DNA from: Galbula dea
Taxonomy: Eukaryota; Chordata; Aves; Piciformes; Galbulidae
Reading direction: 5' to 3'
Assembly: GCA_013399015.1 (NCBI GenBank)
Contig: VWZX01004666.1
Location: 3,053,068-3,117,067, forward strand
DNA length: 64,000 bases
Positions 36,701-49,930 of this stretch are shown one piece after another; the stretch's first letter is position 1; each line of letters opens with the position of its first letter. Made by a program: the position numbers and the translations under genes. Under the pieces are notes generated by a model. That model was not told the DNA's origin. It made no database searches and was given only the letters and a program-made list of their open reading frames with translations.

Positions 36701-38919
36701 AATCACCAGGAAGACAGGAAGTTTCCTTTAAGAATTTCATTTTTGACAAAGCTGCAATTTCCAAACAGAGGTTAGAGGAACAGTAGGGAGGAAATGAGTT
36801 GTGAAAATATTCTTGTAGTGCAATGTTTAAGTGCTTTATTGGATCTGGGTGCAACAAAATTAGAGAAAGGATAAAAAGTAGAGAAAAACACTACAAAATA
36901 TGTTAGAATAGTTTTAATCCTTGACAAAAGTATTCTGGTTCCCATTGTTTTTGATAATATATCAAAATGTCAGTAAAAGCATTGCACTATAGCCTGTGAA
37001 AATAGCATCTTAAAGAAATACTTTTACTGCTTTCTGCTAAACTATCGTAGAACAGCTAATTACTAGAAAACATGAATTGCTAGGAAGTTATTACTAGGAC
37101 GTTAAGTGCATTAATTGGAACATGAGGTGTTGGATTCCTCAAAAAGGCACTTTTACTGAGCAAAGGTAGTTATTAAAATTCAAGTCATGCAGGTTATACT
37201 CCAAATCCAACAGGCAAGAACTTTCCATAGTTTCTTCAATAACATTTTCACCATATTAGCATGATAGACAGTTAATTCATTTTAAGCCAGTTATGCAGAA
37301 CAAACAGCAACATTTGGGTGGATCTAGGAAAGCAAATAATATTTGTTTCCAAAAAAGCTAAATGGAACATTAATTGACTATTCTGCTAGGTAGCTCTCCA
37401 GTTACTCCTCAGCAGACAGTTGGCAGGAGCTAGCACTGAAGTGAGGCAGCCCGACTTGTGGATAGGTCCCTATTAAACTGAGTAATGGCAGGAGAAAAAG
37501 TTAAGTCCAGAATAAAACCAGTATAAGAAAAAAAAAGGCAGAAACATTAGATGATCTTGGTACTTCCACTTCAGGTCTCAAAGAGCAATGTTAACCACAT
37601 CACATACCCTGTTTGTTCTGTAGTAAACATCGATGGGTTATGCCCAGGAGAAGAGGAGGGATAGGGAGCATCTTACATCCTTTGGACTGTGTCAGTAAGA
37701 TAGCTCTGGATACAAGTTTGAGCTGCCCTGGAGAGGCTGCAATTTACAGTTGCCTCTGACAGGCATATGGCATTACAGGCACATAAGGGATGCCTAACAC
37801 CATCCTCCTCAGAGAAAAACCTGGGAGGTTGCATAGGGTGGGTGAAAGCAGATGCACACCCTGGTGAGCAGGGCCAGGAGAGTCCTGGGAAGCAGCAGGT
37901 TCAGCAGCCACTCAGGGTTGCTCAAAGGCAGAAACAAGACAAGCACAGAAGTTCCCTCTTTCAAATAACAGACAGCAGGTTGTGTGCCACAGTCACTAGC
38001 AGGACAATGAATAGGAGAAACAAATATTCAATATATGAAAGCAAGTGGCAGCTGGGGAATATCATCAATTTTGGTACAGCTGATCTGCCAGTTATTCTAT
38101 TTCTCCTAAATCTAAATTCCTAATCCTGTTCTTGAAATGTCAGAAAATAAAAAAAGTAAGAGTAACTGAATTGCAGTTTTTAAAAAAGTCCTCTGAACTT
38201 GGCAGCAGGCTCTGAACATCCTCAGAGCACTCAGTTTAAGGCCTGAATCAATTCCCATTGGAGCTTTTCCATTCATTTAGCAGAAGAGGGACTGGGATGG
38301 TCAGCAAGAGGACAGGCAAGGGAGGGCAGCTGCCCAGGACAGCAGGCAGCTAGGATGCCCGAGTTGCTTTCCCATCCCTGCCCCCAAACTCACAGCCCAA
38401 CAAGCCCCTGCATCTCCCCGTAACTCTGTCCCTTCCACCCCATCTTTGCATTTGGCCCTTTTAGCTGCTGCATCTCTGTCCAAAATTCAGCTTTTTCAAA
38501 CGAGTTTCCCTCCTCCCAATCCATGAACTCAGATCAGAGATGAAGCCTGGGAAAGTCCAGCCCAGAAGGGAACATTTTGGATAGGCATGAATATGTAAAT
38601 GCAGGGTGTGGAGAGTATATAGGCTTTGCCAAAACCAGACTGCCCGGGTGATAATAAGGTCCCATTTGACATCCCAAACTCCTGGAAAAACCTCTTCACT
38701 TTTCTGGGATACTTGAGCAGAGCAAGGAGGTGGGAGGCAGCTAAACATTAACAGCTTGTGCTACAGAATCAGGGCCTCCATCAAGGTCAAAGACTCTTTA
38801 TTCTTGGAATGTCTCCAGCCCCTGGCCACCCCTGAAACCTGGGAACATAGCCTCCCTTGCCCCACCTTCCCTGGCCTTGCCAAGCTCAGGCTGGCCACCA
38901 GCCAGATTTGGGGCCACCA
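33785..38919. other. Unique sequence, no gene seen
   Basis: It includes a purine-rich stretch near 34880-34990 and a C8A10 homopolymer pair at 35909-35926. A weak CR1-like string (CACACCTGGAGCATTG) near 36400 may be an old LINE relic but is below the level I would call. No coding exon was recognised. Confidence 0.45.
35909..35926. repeat. C8-A10 homopolymer pair
   Basis: Eight C are followed directly by ten A. On the minus strand it is a T-run followed by a G-run, the reverse order of the GGGGTTTT tracts. Confidence 0.9.
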
Positions 38920-39070
38920 ATTCTCATTTTTAATTAACAAAAGCGAAAGGGAAGAGAAACCAAGACATGGAAGGATCAAGTGCCTTCGCCAAGGCTAAAT
39001 GGCACATCACCAGTGGAGTTGGCATTTGAGCACAGGAGCGCCTGTTTTCTGCACCAGTGCTGAAACATCC
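38920..39070 (-). mobile_element. MIR-type SINE relic
   Basis: This is the best-kept MIR in the window. On the minus strand the order is GGCGCTCCTGTGCTCAAATG, CCAACTCCACTGGTGATGTG, CCTTGGCGAAGGCACTTGA and CTTGGTTTCTCTTCCC. These correspond to the MIR blocks around GCCTGGGTTCAAATC, CTCTGCCAC, CCTTGGGCAAGTCACTT and CTCAGTTTCCTC. It spans the core and most of the 3' half. In a bird genome such a copy is very old, so its legibility may reflect constraint or luck. Confidence 0.78.
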
Positions 39071-40194
39071 AGACCACCCTGCTGCCTCCGAGACCACACT
39101 GCCTCTGTGAAATGTGTGGAAATTTGCAGGCATTTTCCCCAATTTTTACAGGGATTTTTTTGTTGTTGTTGTTCCACACTTGGCTCCCAGCTGTTTGCCA
39201 AAATCAAATTGCTGAGGTGTTTCTGTCTCTTTAAAACTTCATACACAGATACTTGCCCAAAGACCATCAGTGAATCGCAGCTGTCGGGGGGGGATTGGAT
39301 TTAGCCATGGCAGGCTGAAAGCAAGAAACATAAACCAAGATGCAGCCCAGTCCCTCTGCCAGCCCAGGCAGAGACTCACAACCACACACAATGCCACTGG
39401 CATTACCCACAACCCCTCTGCTTGGCGTGAAAGGTGCTTACGTCTAGAGAACCAGAGTGCTCTTTGGTTCCTCCCAACATATAAACCAGCATTTTCTGCA
39501 ATAATGTTACTTCCAAAGGAAACTAAATCAGAAAACATTCAGGTCCCCTCCTGTTCCAGTGTTATTTGGCTCTGCTGTAGCTTGCCATCCATGTTTCAGC
39601 AGGATTATGCCAATTTAACTCAACGAAACATCTTCACCTTTCCACCAACAGGCCATATCTCTCCACCTTCTCACCTTGCTGCTCTGCTTGCAAGACAAAT
39701 GGCCAGAAACCCCTTCTGGCCCTTCTCAGCTCTCTTCCTTGTCCAGGTGATGCATGTGCTGCAGGTGAGACTTCATTCCTGCCCAACACACCTGCCTTTT
39801 TAGGTCCCCAGCGATGCTGCAGCCTTCCCCCTGGATCACACATCTCCCAACAGACCAAACCCAGAGCCCATCAGGTGCATCACAGTAACAGGGAAAGATA
39901 ACCAAAGCTTACCCCAGGCAGAGGAAATGCTGCAAGCAAAACACATGGAGATGCTGTGACTATATTTTCCTCCTTAAAAAAAAAGAACACCAGCACATTT
40001 GCAATCAAACCACAAACCACATTCTGCAACTTGCCACCAAGGTTCTGCATAGCAAAAAAAAAAAGGTTAAACAAAAAGCCTGAGCAATGTCTCAGGCTTG
40101 CCAGATGCAAAAATAAAAGGTTTGAGCCAGTGACATTTCTCTTTCCCCCAGCTGTAGGTTCATATTTTTAATGTCAGATTGCAAAAATAATAAA
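39071..40194. other. Unique sequence, no gene seen
   Basis: It contains the longest uninterrupted frame in the window (177 codons, 39270-39803 +). The translation has no recognisable domain or signal and overlaps minus-strand frames, so I do not call a gene. A run of eight G lies at 39286-39293. Confidence 0.5.
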
Positions 40195-40207
40195 GGGGGG
40201 CGGGGGG
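40195..40207 (+). repeat. G6-C-G6 tract
   Basis: GGGGGGCGGGGGG is a short G-rich string. It is a weak G-quadruplex candidate at best, as only two runs are present. Confidence 0.85.
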
Positions 40208-43200
40208 AGAATGCAAAAAAATAAACATTTAGTTCACAACTGGATGGGAAATGAACAGGAAGACCACATTTGCAAGTATTTCTCTCTGGCAAAGAGAAGC
40301 CAGCTAGTATGTACAGGGCCTTGAAAACCTGTCCTGACATTGGCAGAAGTGTGACCAGCAATACCTCTCCCGTGCCGGCTCATGTGTTTCCTCCTATCTC
40401 ACTTCATCTCTCACTAAGCTCAAGCGAGCCCGTGCTATTGCAGATTTATTGCCATCTGAAAAACATTAAATATCTCAGAGTTTCAAATATTTGCAGACAG
40501 CTGAAGAAGTGGCTGTGATGGAACTGTCTCTTTCTGGCATAAAGCTATCAATTTTCTATGAAAGTTGAGGCCTGCATTTTTTTATTTTTTTTTATCCCTG
40601 GTAAAACAGTAACAAATGACTTATTCCTCTTTTAGAAAATGTAAGGTAAGAGGACAGTCATTATTACCAAATGTGTGCACACACAAGTAACCAAGGGAAA
40701 ATAAATCCCATTTGGAGGTTAATTAACTAAGGCAGGGTCACAGCTTGACAACCTGCCCTTAGCAAAGGGGAAGCACAACACAGAAGTGTCTATGAAACAG
40801 AACCATAATGAATTGTGACTTGGAGCTTGTCTGTATGGAGACATTGTCATGCAACAAGATACAGGCTGGATCTACAGTGCTCACTTCACATTTATAGCAT
40901 TAGACGCTTTGTGCAGACTAATTAGGAACTAGTTTACCTCATTTATCTTGTGACAGATGCTTCTTTGCACAGAAACCCAGAAGAGCAAATTGAGCGACTT
41001 TAACTCCTCATTGTACACCCATACCACAGGCTTTGCACAGCGACTAGCTGGAGAGCAACGAAGGGCTTAGGAGAAACATAGTCAGCCTCCAGCAAGGGAG
41101 CAAGAGCTTAGGCTTGAGCTCACTACCCTTAAGTGCCTCCAGAAAACTCCCAGGTTTGGGCAGAAACAAGCTTGTAACAGTCACATCCAGCCTTGTGAGA
41201 AAGCTGAGAGAGAAACCATGGAGAAGCCAGCATCTTGTTCAAGCCACTCCCCATTGTGTGTCTGCCTGTGCTGCCTCTCATAGCCTCCTGTGCCCAATGG
41301 AGTAGGAAAAGACAGTGGTTTAACCCAGTAGTCTGCAGAGTCAGAGTGGTGGTAGGGAAGAAAACCACGCTTTTAGTGCAAGGAACCAAGGAGCTCTAGT
41401 GGAAGGCTGTAGGGTTGAGCTCAACCCAGATTTTTTTCAAGGAAATTTCTAAAGAGGACCAGCTGTCTCACTTTCATTCTGCCTGGCTTCTTGTCCAAGC
41501 TGAAGGGCATCAGGCCAACATCAGGCCACCTCAGTGCTGAACAAATTCACTCACCACAGAAGTTCTGTGCAGGTCAGCTATTCTGCTTGCACTCCTTTGC
41601 CATGCAACAAACAGAGGGAGTATGGTGTCAGTGTGCTGCAAAGGTGGGCTATGCCAGGCACCAGTTGGAAGAGGATATAAGGACCAGAGATGGTATGGGC
41701 AACAACAGGCTGGAGACTGACCAGTAAAGGTGATAATATGCTCCCACATACTGATTGACAGCTATCTAAAAGCAAGTCCTCTAGGGTTGCTTCACAGATG
41801 GAGGGTCACACATGTAAAACTAGTCAAGACACCAGGTGTCAAATGTACTAAGGAAGGTCAAATATGCTATCACCAGTTAAAAACAAACACACGTTTTGGC
41901 CTTTTGAAGCACTATACAGATAGGGATATTAGCAGATGTGAGGAGAAGGTGTGAGAAGAGCTGTCAGTGTGAGATCTGCTGCCGGCCCAAATATGGACCT
42001 CGAAAAAAATCATTTCACCTCCTTGCACTGCTAGTTCCCTGCAATAGCAGGAGGCAAGTGACCTCCTTTGGGGACAGATTTTCCACATTTTAGGGAGTAG
42101 TAAAGCTCTGATAAATAGCAACCCAAGCCATGGGTTTCTCATTGAAGTGTGGCTGCTTTCACACCTCATTTCCCTACATAGCAGAGAGGCTATCTTAGCT
42201 TCAGGGGCAAACCGTAAGGTGCAAAACAGGATTTCTGTCCAGCAGGGTCTCCACCACAGCAAAGTCAGCCAGTGGGGCACAAGCCATATGGTGGGCTAAA
42301 AGCTCCCCCTTTTGGGGAGATCCCTTTGGAGACAGCTCCAGCATAGGGAGGTGGTGTCTGGCAGACACGTTTCCGTGCTAAAACCAAAGATTGGCAGTCA
42401 TTTCTATTCTTATCTCTTTTCTGCTGTGGAGCTAATGAAAAGGGTTCACTGTTAATGTTCAATCCCACTCCTCCCCTTGGGGCTTGGAAGTCCACTACCT
42501 CCTGTCTGCGGCAGCAGTTTTTCATTTGCCACTTTATCTCATTTTTCTTTTCCTCTTCCCAAACTGTGGCTTTCATAAAGCTTACAAGACAGCTGCTTTA
42601 CAGAGACAGGATTGCTTAAAGCCAGCTTGACTACAAGGTGAGCCCTGCTGAAGGCTCAAGTCAGCTGGTGAAAAAGATTGTCCTTCTCCCGTGTTCCAAA
42701 ACTCAGGGAACATGGAGATAAAACTAGAGAAACTGCTGAAATGAGAAACAGGCCACCGAAAGACAGAGCAACTCCCAAGAGGCATTATCTAATCAAACCC
42801 ATATGCAATCTTGGCCAAGCCATCAAGAGATGTATTCCTACCCGGCGCCTGCTAGCATGCTCTCTAAGCGTCTCATAGCAGTCCCTCTTTCAGTGCAGAA
42901 GCATCCCAAGTGACCTGCCTCAAGTGGTAACACCAAGCAAGCCATTCATTCTGAGTCTCCTCTATGACCCTTTTCTTCCCCTGTCCTCCACCTTTTTTCC
43001 TTTACTTCCCATGCATAAATATTCCTCCATTACACACTCCTAACTCATCATCATCTAAGACTATCTTCACTTACTCTTCTCAGCCTAAGCACTGCAGAAT
43101 CAAGCATCTCAGAGCTTTCACAATGTTGGCACCACACTAACAACATATACCTGTGAAAACCCTGTGAAATCAATTACAAGACGACACTCCATCATGGCAC

Positions 43201-44160
43201 ATCAGATGAGTCCCTTCAAGGCACTTCCCCATTTAGGGGAATGAAAAATACTAGGAAAAATCTGTTGGTTTTTAGTTTTATTTCCAACAGTTAGTTTCAA
43301 AGTACAGATTCACATTCAACACTAGATATGTAGATTACATGCCTATGAAAATGCAGATGGCCCCTTCTCTATGAAAAACAGCCTAGGGAATAAAATAGGT
43401 ATACAGCTACATATTCTGCTGGCTGGTCCTATGATGTCATAGGCAACTGATGTGTGCATACTGTCATATGTTTACCTACTAAAATATTATTTATATTTTA
43501 TGTAGGAGTCCATTTACAAGGTTGTGTTTATACAGAAATGGGAGGGCTTGTTCTACAGGAGAGAGTAAAAGTTTAAAAAGGTCTGTGTTGCTGATTTACT
43601 GGCTGCCCCATTTTATTAGTATTTTGAATTGGATATTATTATTTTGTGGGCTGTGGGTGGCCACTCACAAGGGAATGCCAATATCATCATTTGAGGACTT
43701 CTCATTTATTTCATGGGCTCATGTCATTGTAGGAAGTCTAAATACATAGAACTGCAAAAACCTAAAACATCCTTTTCAGGTACATTTTATAGCATCTTTA
43801 CCCAAAATACTTCAAGAAATAGGTATTTAAGAACCTCTATTCCTCAACCTCTAAGGGTAAGGCTGCAATACCATTACATAGACACTGAGGAATGAAGAGG
43901 TTTAGCAGCCTCATCCAGCACAAGGAGGAACATGGCTTCCATCAATGCTGTCCCAACGACAAGGCTCCCCACCCTCACACCTCCACCCACCTCAAGTTTC
44001 TGTGCTTTGTGTGCTCATGTAGTCTTACTCTTATTTTAAGAACATTAATATATACATTTGAAAACCCAAACCATTAAGTAGTAGTTGGCTCAGACTTTTA
44101 CTGGAACACGTGCACAAATATGTTGTTTGGATATTTTTACAGTCATTAGCTTTTCCATAT
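40208..44160. other. Unique sequence, no gene seen
   Basis: Minus-strand frames of 122 and 103 codons (41912-42576) have no known domain. Weak MIR-like strings occur near 42004-42060 (+) and 43882-43945 (-) but are not called. Confidence 0.45.
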
Positions 44161-44330
44161 ATAATCCAGACCTCCCATTAGGTGTTGTGAACTGGATCAC
44201 CTCTTTACTTGCCAAGTTATATTTCAATTAAATTAAAGTCACCTTTGGTCCTAATGAACCCCTGTTGTTTGCCTAATGCCATGATTAATTCCAGCTGCAA
44301 GAAATAGTATTAGCCTGGGTGGGTACATGA
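44161..44330. promoter_or_regulatory. Candidate conserved noncoding element
   Basis: A repeat-free stretch packs several vertebrate factor-type motifs: CAATTAAATTAA (homeodomain), CACCTTTGG (TCF/LEF-like), CCTGTTGTTTG (SOX-like), GATTAATTCCAGCTGC (homeodomain plus E-box). The density is suggestive but unproven. Confidence 0.3.
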
Positions 44331-47300
44331 TTGAAGACTGATTCTCCTCCAAGATTTACAGACACTAGAGAAGGCTCCATAGCTGATATTCCTGAGTATA
44401 TTACCTGCCAGGCAGGAAACAGAGATCTCTGCCATGACAGGCCTCCACTAGTGCTTCAGAAACTGGGATTTGCCTTATTCTTTCTTCCTACAGTAGACTC
44501 TTAACACAATTCTTTGGGCACAGATACTCAACTCCTTTCTTCCGAAGCTCAACAGAAAGGGAGGCATCCCAAAAACCTTGAACATTGAGCAGGTGACAAG
44601 CACTCACAGGGTACAGCACAGGCAGGAGGAATTGCAGATTGTGCTCTCCATCTACACAATCTAGAGATGAAAAGTTCTCTTGGACCATGTTGCCACACCA
44701 GAATTCCAGGGCCAAAAAAGAAAAAACAAAAACAAATCAAGCAGGGACAAGATTTTGTCCTTTTATCAAAGAAATGCTGAACTCTTGTTCTAGAGCTAAA
44801 GATTTATTTTGGATCCAAGAGTGACTATTTACCATGGAAAAGTAACATTGGAAATAAAAGCCACAGGCCACCAAAACTCCAGGTCTTTCATATTCATGTC
44901 TAGCTATTAACATGCTCAGAAGGAAGAGTACAGATCTCACCATCCTTGAGAAGCCATACTCAGTGCTACTAAAGTGATCTTAGACATTCTTGAAGCACAT
45001 ATACTGGACCTTCAGGAGAAGCAGACATGAGAAACTTAGCTATTGGCCAAAGCCCACAAATTGAATGAGGTCTCAGCTTTGCCAAAAAAGTGCTGCCTCC
45101 GTACTGTTGCAGGATCCAGACCAAGTGCCCCAGCTCTTAAGAGCAAAGGTCCATTCAAGTGCAGAACCTCTTTCTGAACAATTTCCTATGAGGTGAAGAT
45201 TCCCATGATTGACAGCCGCTGACAAGCTTGTCCTTTGTGAATGCTTCTAACATCCTTTTATCGCACTTGTACTTATGGTCATCATGGCACTGAACGCTAG
45301 AACCCCACCACTTCGTTTTCTCTGGTGTAGCAAAGGCAGGTGCCTGCCTGGTCACAGCATGGTGCTAGAGCCACAACAGCTCTGGCCACAGTATCAAAAT
45401 TCTGACTGTATCACTCAGATCCAAAGAGAAGATCATAGTGATCCACAAACCTCTTGGGGTTTTATTTCACAGTTTTACAGACTATTTGTAGCCCTTCCCC
45501 TCCTCCTCTCCATATTATTAATACTATAGAAGTTGCTTCAGTGTTCAAAAACATGACTAGATTATCAGTCCTTTTATTAGTGCCAGTGGTAATCCAATAC
45601 CATGACCTCGCCTAGCCACTTGCTTCACACCTTCGCAGATGGCATATACTGTCCTTGATCTGAGATGCAGAGATTTCCAGCCAAGGAGAACTCAGCAAGT
45701 CTGGCACCACAAACTCAGAAAATAAAGCACAGTTCAGACTGTACAGAGATGGAGCAGGATAAGAACAGGTGGGATATGTCAGCTATATAGAAATTTCTAC
45801 CTTCTCCTCAAAACATCATTATAGAGAAAAAAAAATATGTTCTGTTGCCAGAATCCTGCTTTAGGATTGTATCTGTCTAAGACGATACCTGTTGCTGACA
45901 TCCAGGACAATCCTGATAGTCTACAGGATCAATTCTTAGGAGAATTCTCCTATATTTAAACCTAGATGAATCAGGAGTAACTGAAGCTCAATGGAACTTA
46001 AGATAGAAACGAGTATAAGGACTATGATTTTAGAGAGGCCAGGGTAGCAAAAACAAATGTCCATTGGTCCAAGGTTCAGAACTGTCTTACTTCATATAGC
46101 AGTTCAATATAAATCACAGTCTAAGGACAACAAAAAAATAGTTACATAATATTCATATTCAGGTCCCGTGACTACCCTGGCATCCACCTTACCTCAACCA
46201 GGACCTCACTTGAGAAAGACTGAAAAGACAGAGCCAAACCATGTTATATGTAACTCTGCAAAGAAATGCAGAGGTTCAGTAGGCTTCAGATAAACCCAAG
46301 AATAACCATTACACTGTGGAAAGTATTTGCCATTAAACTTTTTTTTTCATTAAAAGTGGCATTTCTGAGACTTCTATCCTCCTGAAAAGTAATATCAGCT
46401 ACACATCAGTCTAAAAAAAAATTTCCATTGCTATATAGTTCACTTCTCTGTTGAACTTTTATTGTTCCCCTTTCATGGAAAATCTCAGCAAAATTTCCAT
46501 AGTTTAAAGGCAGCCAAAAAGGTGTCCCATTCATTTTATTTTTTTGAGGAACTTATGGTCACAAGGCATCTAGGAGAACTTCAAGTTACACAGGGGCTGC
46601 AGAACAAACACAGGGTAAACATCGATCCCACTGAAACCAAAGGCAAATAAAATGAAAAGTCTAGCTCATTTTTTAAGTTAGCTTTTACACTGGAGCATCT
46701 GCAAAGTACTATCTGTTGGCCAACAGTTGCCACAGGACCACAGAGGAGTCAGAAATAATGCAACAACCAGGTTTGTACAGCATGTTCCTTCTCACTATAC
46801 ACCTTTTCGTGCAGCCTTCATGACTGACTTGCAAAATATTATGCAAAGAGCCTACAGAATGAAAACAAAACCTTAGACAGTTAATCTAAAAGGAAACCTA
46901 AGAAGCTCAAGTAAACTGTACTCCCACTGCAGGCAATGTCTAACACTGCTTGGTTTCAACCCTGTCATTAGTCCAGCAGGGAGAGACCCTCATGCATAAA
47001 TTGATATTGGGAAAATGCAAATTCACTTTTTCCAGATAGGTACAGCCTTGAATGAGGCTTTATTTTCCTTATCTGTTTTTAGGTTATTAACACATGGATT
47101 GTAGACTAGCCACTACAGGATCCTGCCCCACGTGACATGTTACTGCAAAGTCTTCTGGCTTGCATGTTGCAGTGCAGAGATGTAAAGAGGCAGGCCAGAC
47201 CCTCCAAAGTAACACCTAGAACAGAACCTAACCCAGTTACTCCTGCATTGAACCCAGTAACTTCCAACTGGACAGGAATCTAAAGGAGCATTCATACTGA

Positions 47301-49930
47301 TTTTAAGATAAAAGATGAAGATTCCAAAATTCCTCCTTGCAGCTTGCTCCTTGGTATTTAAAAAAGGAGTAATGTGCTGTAATTCTACTCTGGCTATAGG
47401 TCTGGTATCCAGGTGCTATTTTGCTTCACCTCCCCACGAGATTAATTAGTACATTTTCTCCTGATTATAGCATTCCACATACTAATCAAGTCATATCAAT
47501 TTCATCCTTAAGTGATGAAAATATTTAACTTTATTCCCTTAACCTCACAACCTCACTCTAAAGACACTGATACAATGATTATGTTTTCTCTATTCCTTCT
47601 AAAAGTGTTGAACCCATTCTCCCCCTTTATCTGTTCCTCAGTATTTACTGACCTTGAAAAGTAAAGCTGCTGTGATTTGGGTGGAGAGGGTGCAGAGACA
47701 ATGGACAAAAAAAGAAAGCAAGGCTGGTTTAAGTCCCTCAAGACAAAGGAAAGACAGACAGTTCCACTGTTCCACGGACATGGACATACAGCCAGCTAAA
47801 CACCACAAAGAGCTCAGAACTAGATTCCTCTTGTGCACAGTGCTGCCTTGAGAAATATTATATCAGAGAAATGAGAGATCATTTTGGACAAGAACATACA
47901 AGAAGTGAAAGTTGCAACAGCAATTTCACTGGATTCCTTGTTCAGGAAAGACATTTTTCTTTGTTAAAGCAGAATTTTCTTATGTTTCCAGAAATGGGTC
48001 AAACACCCATGCCGTTTAAGCTGCATGTTTCTGGGATACAATCTGGAGCTTACATATCAAGAGATATGGTCAAGAGATTGCAAAGCAGATTATCTCATTC
48101 CCAACAGAAGACACCTTGCCTAAATACAAACCATCATCTCAGCTCTTCTGCTCCAAAGCCAAGTGCATCAGATTGGTGCTCAGCCCCTCTTCACCCCTCA
48201 GCCCCCATAATACCTGATACAATAATGCCTTCCTGCATCAAAGCAAAGTAAACTTGAGTAGTGCACAGTTTGTAGGCTCTGGCACTGCTGCTGTCATAGA
48301 CCAGGATTCCTTTTGTAAAAGCCATGTCTTGTTTTGCATCTGACTTTCCATCCAAAAAATCTCAATCTTTGACACTTCTCCCCTCTCTCTACCACTTAGC
48401 TATCAATGACATCTGATTAACACAAGGTCAAACATACCATTCAACATTTTAGAGAATCTGGTTTCATCTGCTGTAGTAAAGCTCTTTGATTGTGCCAAAG
48501 ATGGGTAACAAGCATCAGGACATGAAGCAGGGTCAAGAAATATCTGCAGAAAGTTTTTCACCCAGTAAGTGAGGATTTTAATCTGTATTTTCATTGCGAA
48601 GTAAAGGAAAAAGGCTTTGTCAGGGTTGCTGTCTCTGTACTGGTATAGAACACTAACACAGAAAGAATAAATGCCTATTTTATATACAGAATAAAATATT
48701 ACACAGGCTTAAATGATTCCCAAAACCATCCAAAAATTGAACATAAAGATGAATAGACTGTTACCTTAACTCTGTTAGTCAAAAATGTAAACTACTCAAA
48801 AAAAAAAAAACAAACTCAAATTCCTTCCCGGCCTGCTTGAGTCACACTAACATCTTCATTCCTTGTTAAACAAAACACCCAATGACCCATCCAAACACCA
48901 GGACAAACAACTGAGTAAGAATATTCTAGGAAATCTCAGCATAGTATGAAGTTAACAAGAGGGGCAGATGCATTCCCTAACATCATCTAGTAGCTTCAGT
49001 TTGAAAGTGATGGTTTTTTCCTCTACCATTAGACAGTGCTCAGTCCCAAGACTTTGTGCCAGATGTAAGGATCATGAGCTTCTGCTCTACTTGTGGTTAA
49101 GCCCCTCCAGAAAGGGGAATTCCCAGATATTCCAGATACTACAAACACATCCCTCCCCAAGAAGAATTATTTTCAACATAGTTTTCCAGAGCCAAAAGAT
49201 GTGGTCTGTTGAATTACAGTTTGATTATCCAGCTACACTTAGTCTCCTTCACTGCTCATTTACCACTACCTCTGAGAAATACTTAGAGCAAATCACTACA
49301 TCTTTTCTAAAAAAACATGGCTGGATAAGCAAAACATAAAAATCAGACTTCTAAAGCAGGTTGACATTCTACAAAACACTACCTCTGCCAGCCTGAACCA
49401 TTACAAGTAAATCACAAACCCACATCTTCTTTGGTAGGTTTGTTCACTATGAAGCCTCAGATACTGCAGGTCACCTTCTCCTATGCACCAGCCTGCATTA
49501 CTAAATAAGACAACACAAATACATCCAGTTCAGTTTCTTCAGGAGGCTTCTAAACCCTGTTTTTCAAGGTCCATACAACATAACACAGCAAAATCACATT
49601 TCCTTCCAGCAAAAATCCACACTCCAATAAAATTCTCTTTTGAATGCAAGACATAGATTAAAACAACTTTTTAAACTTCCCTTTGACAATATAAATAAAA
49701 GCAACTAACATTCATATCACATCTCAGTCCTCAAACCTAGAAAAAGTGTCCTGTTCATCAGACGGACAAAGTTGCACCACTAAGAACTTAGCCAGAACGA
49801 ATTTTTGTAACACCACAGAAGAGCTAGTGACAGATGTGAACAGAGTAAAGCTATGATAAGCTCCAAATGGGTACAACAAACAATAACAGCAAATATTTGA
49901 CAACAACCAACTTCACCTTTAGAATCAAGA
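44331..49930. other. Unique sequence, no gene seen
   Basis: No exon or interspersed repeat was recognised. A 16-bp perfect palindrome TAGGAGAATTCTCCTA lies at 45937-45952. An A-rich run sits at 48797-48811. A 126-codon plus-strand frame (47871-48251) is unassigned. Confidence 0.45.
45937..45952. repeat. 16-bp perfect palindrome
   Basis: TAGGAGAATTCTCCTA is self-complementary over 16 bases with no spacer. It could bind a dimeric factor, but a palindrome of this length is within chance range for 64 kb. Confidence 0.9.

Noticed and set aside
39270..39803. Longest open frame, 177 codons on the plus strand
   Set aside because: No recognisable domain, frames of similar quality overlap on the minus strand, and one frame of this length is expected by chance in six frames over 64 kb.
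42004..42060. MIR-like string (AATCATTTCACCTCCTTGCA)
   Set aside because: A single block with poor continuation; below the level for a call.
43882..43945. MIR-like string on the minus strand (ACTGAGGAATGAAGAGGTTT)
   Set aside because: Partial resemblance only; the conserved CAGTTTCC block is broken.
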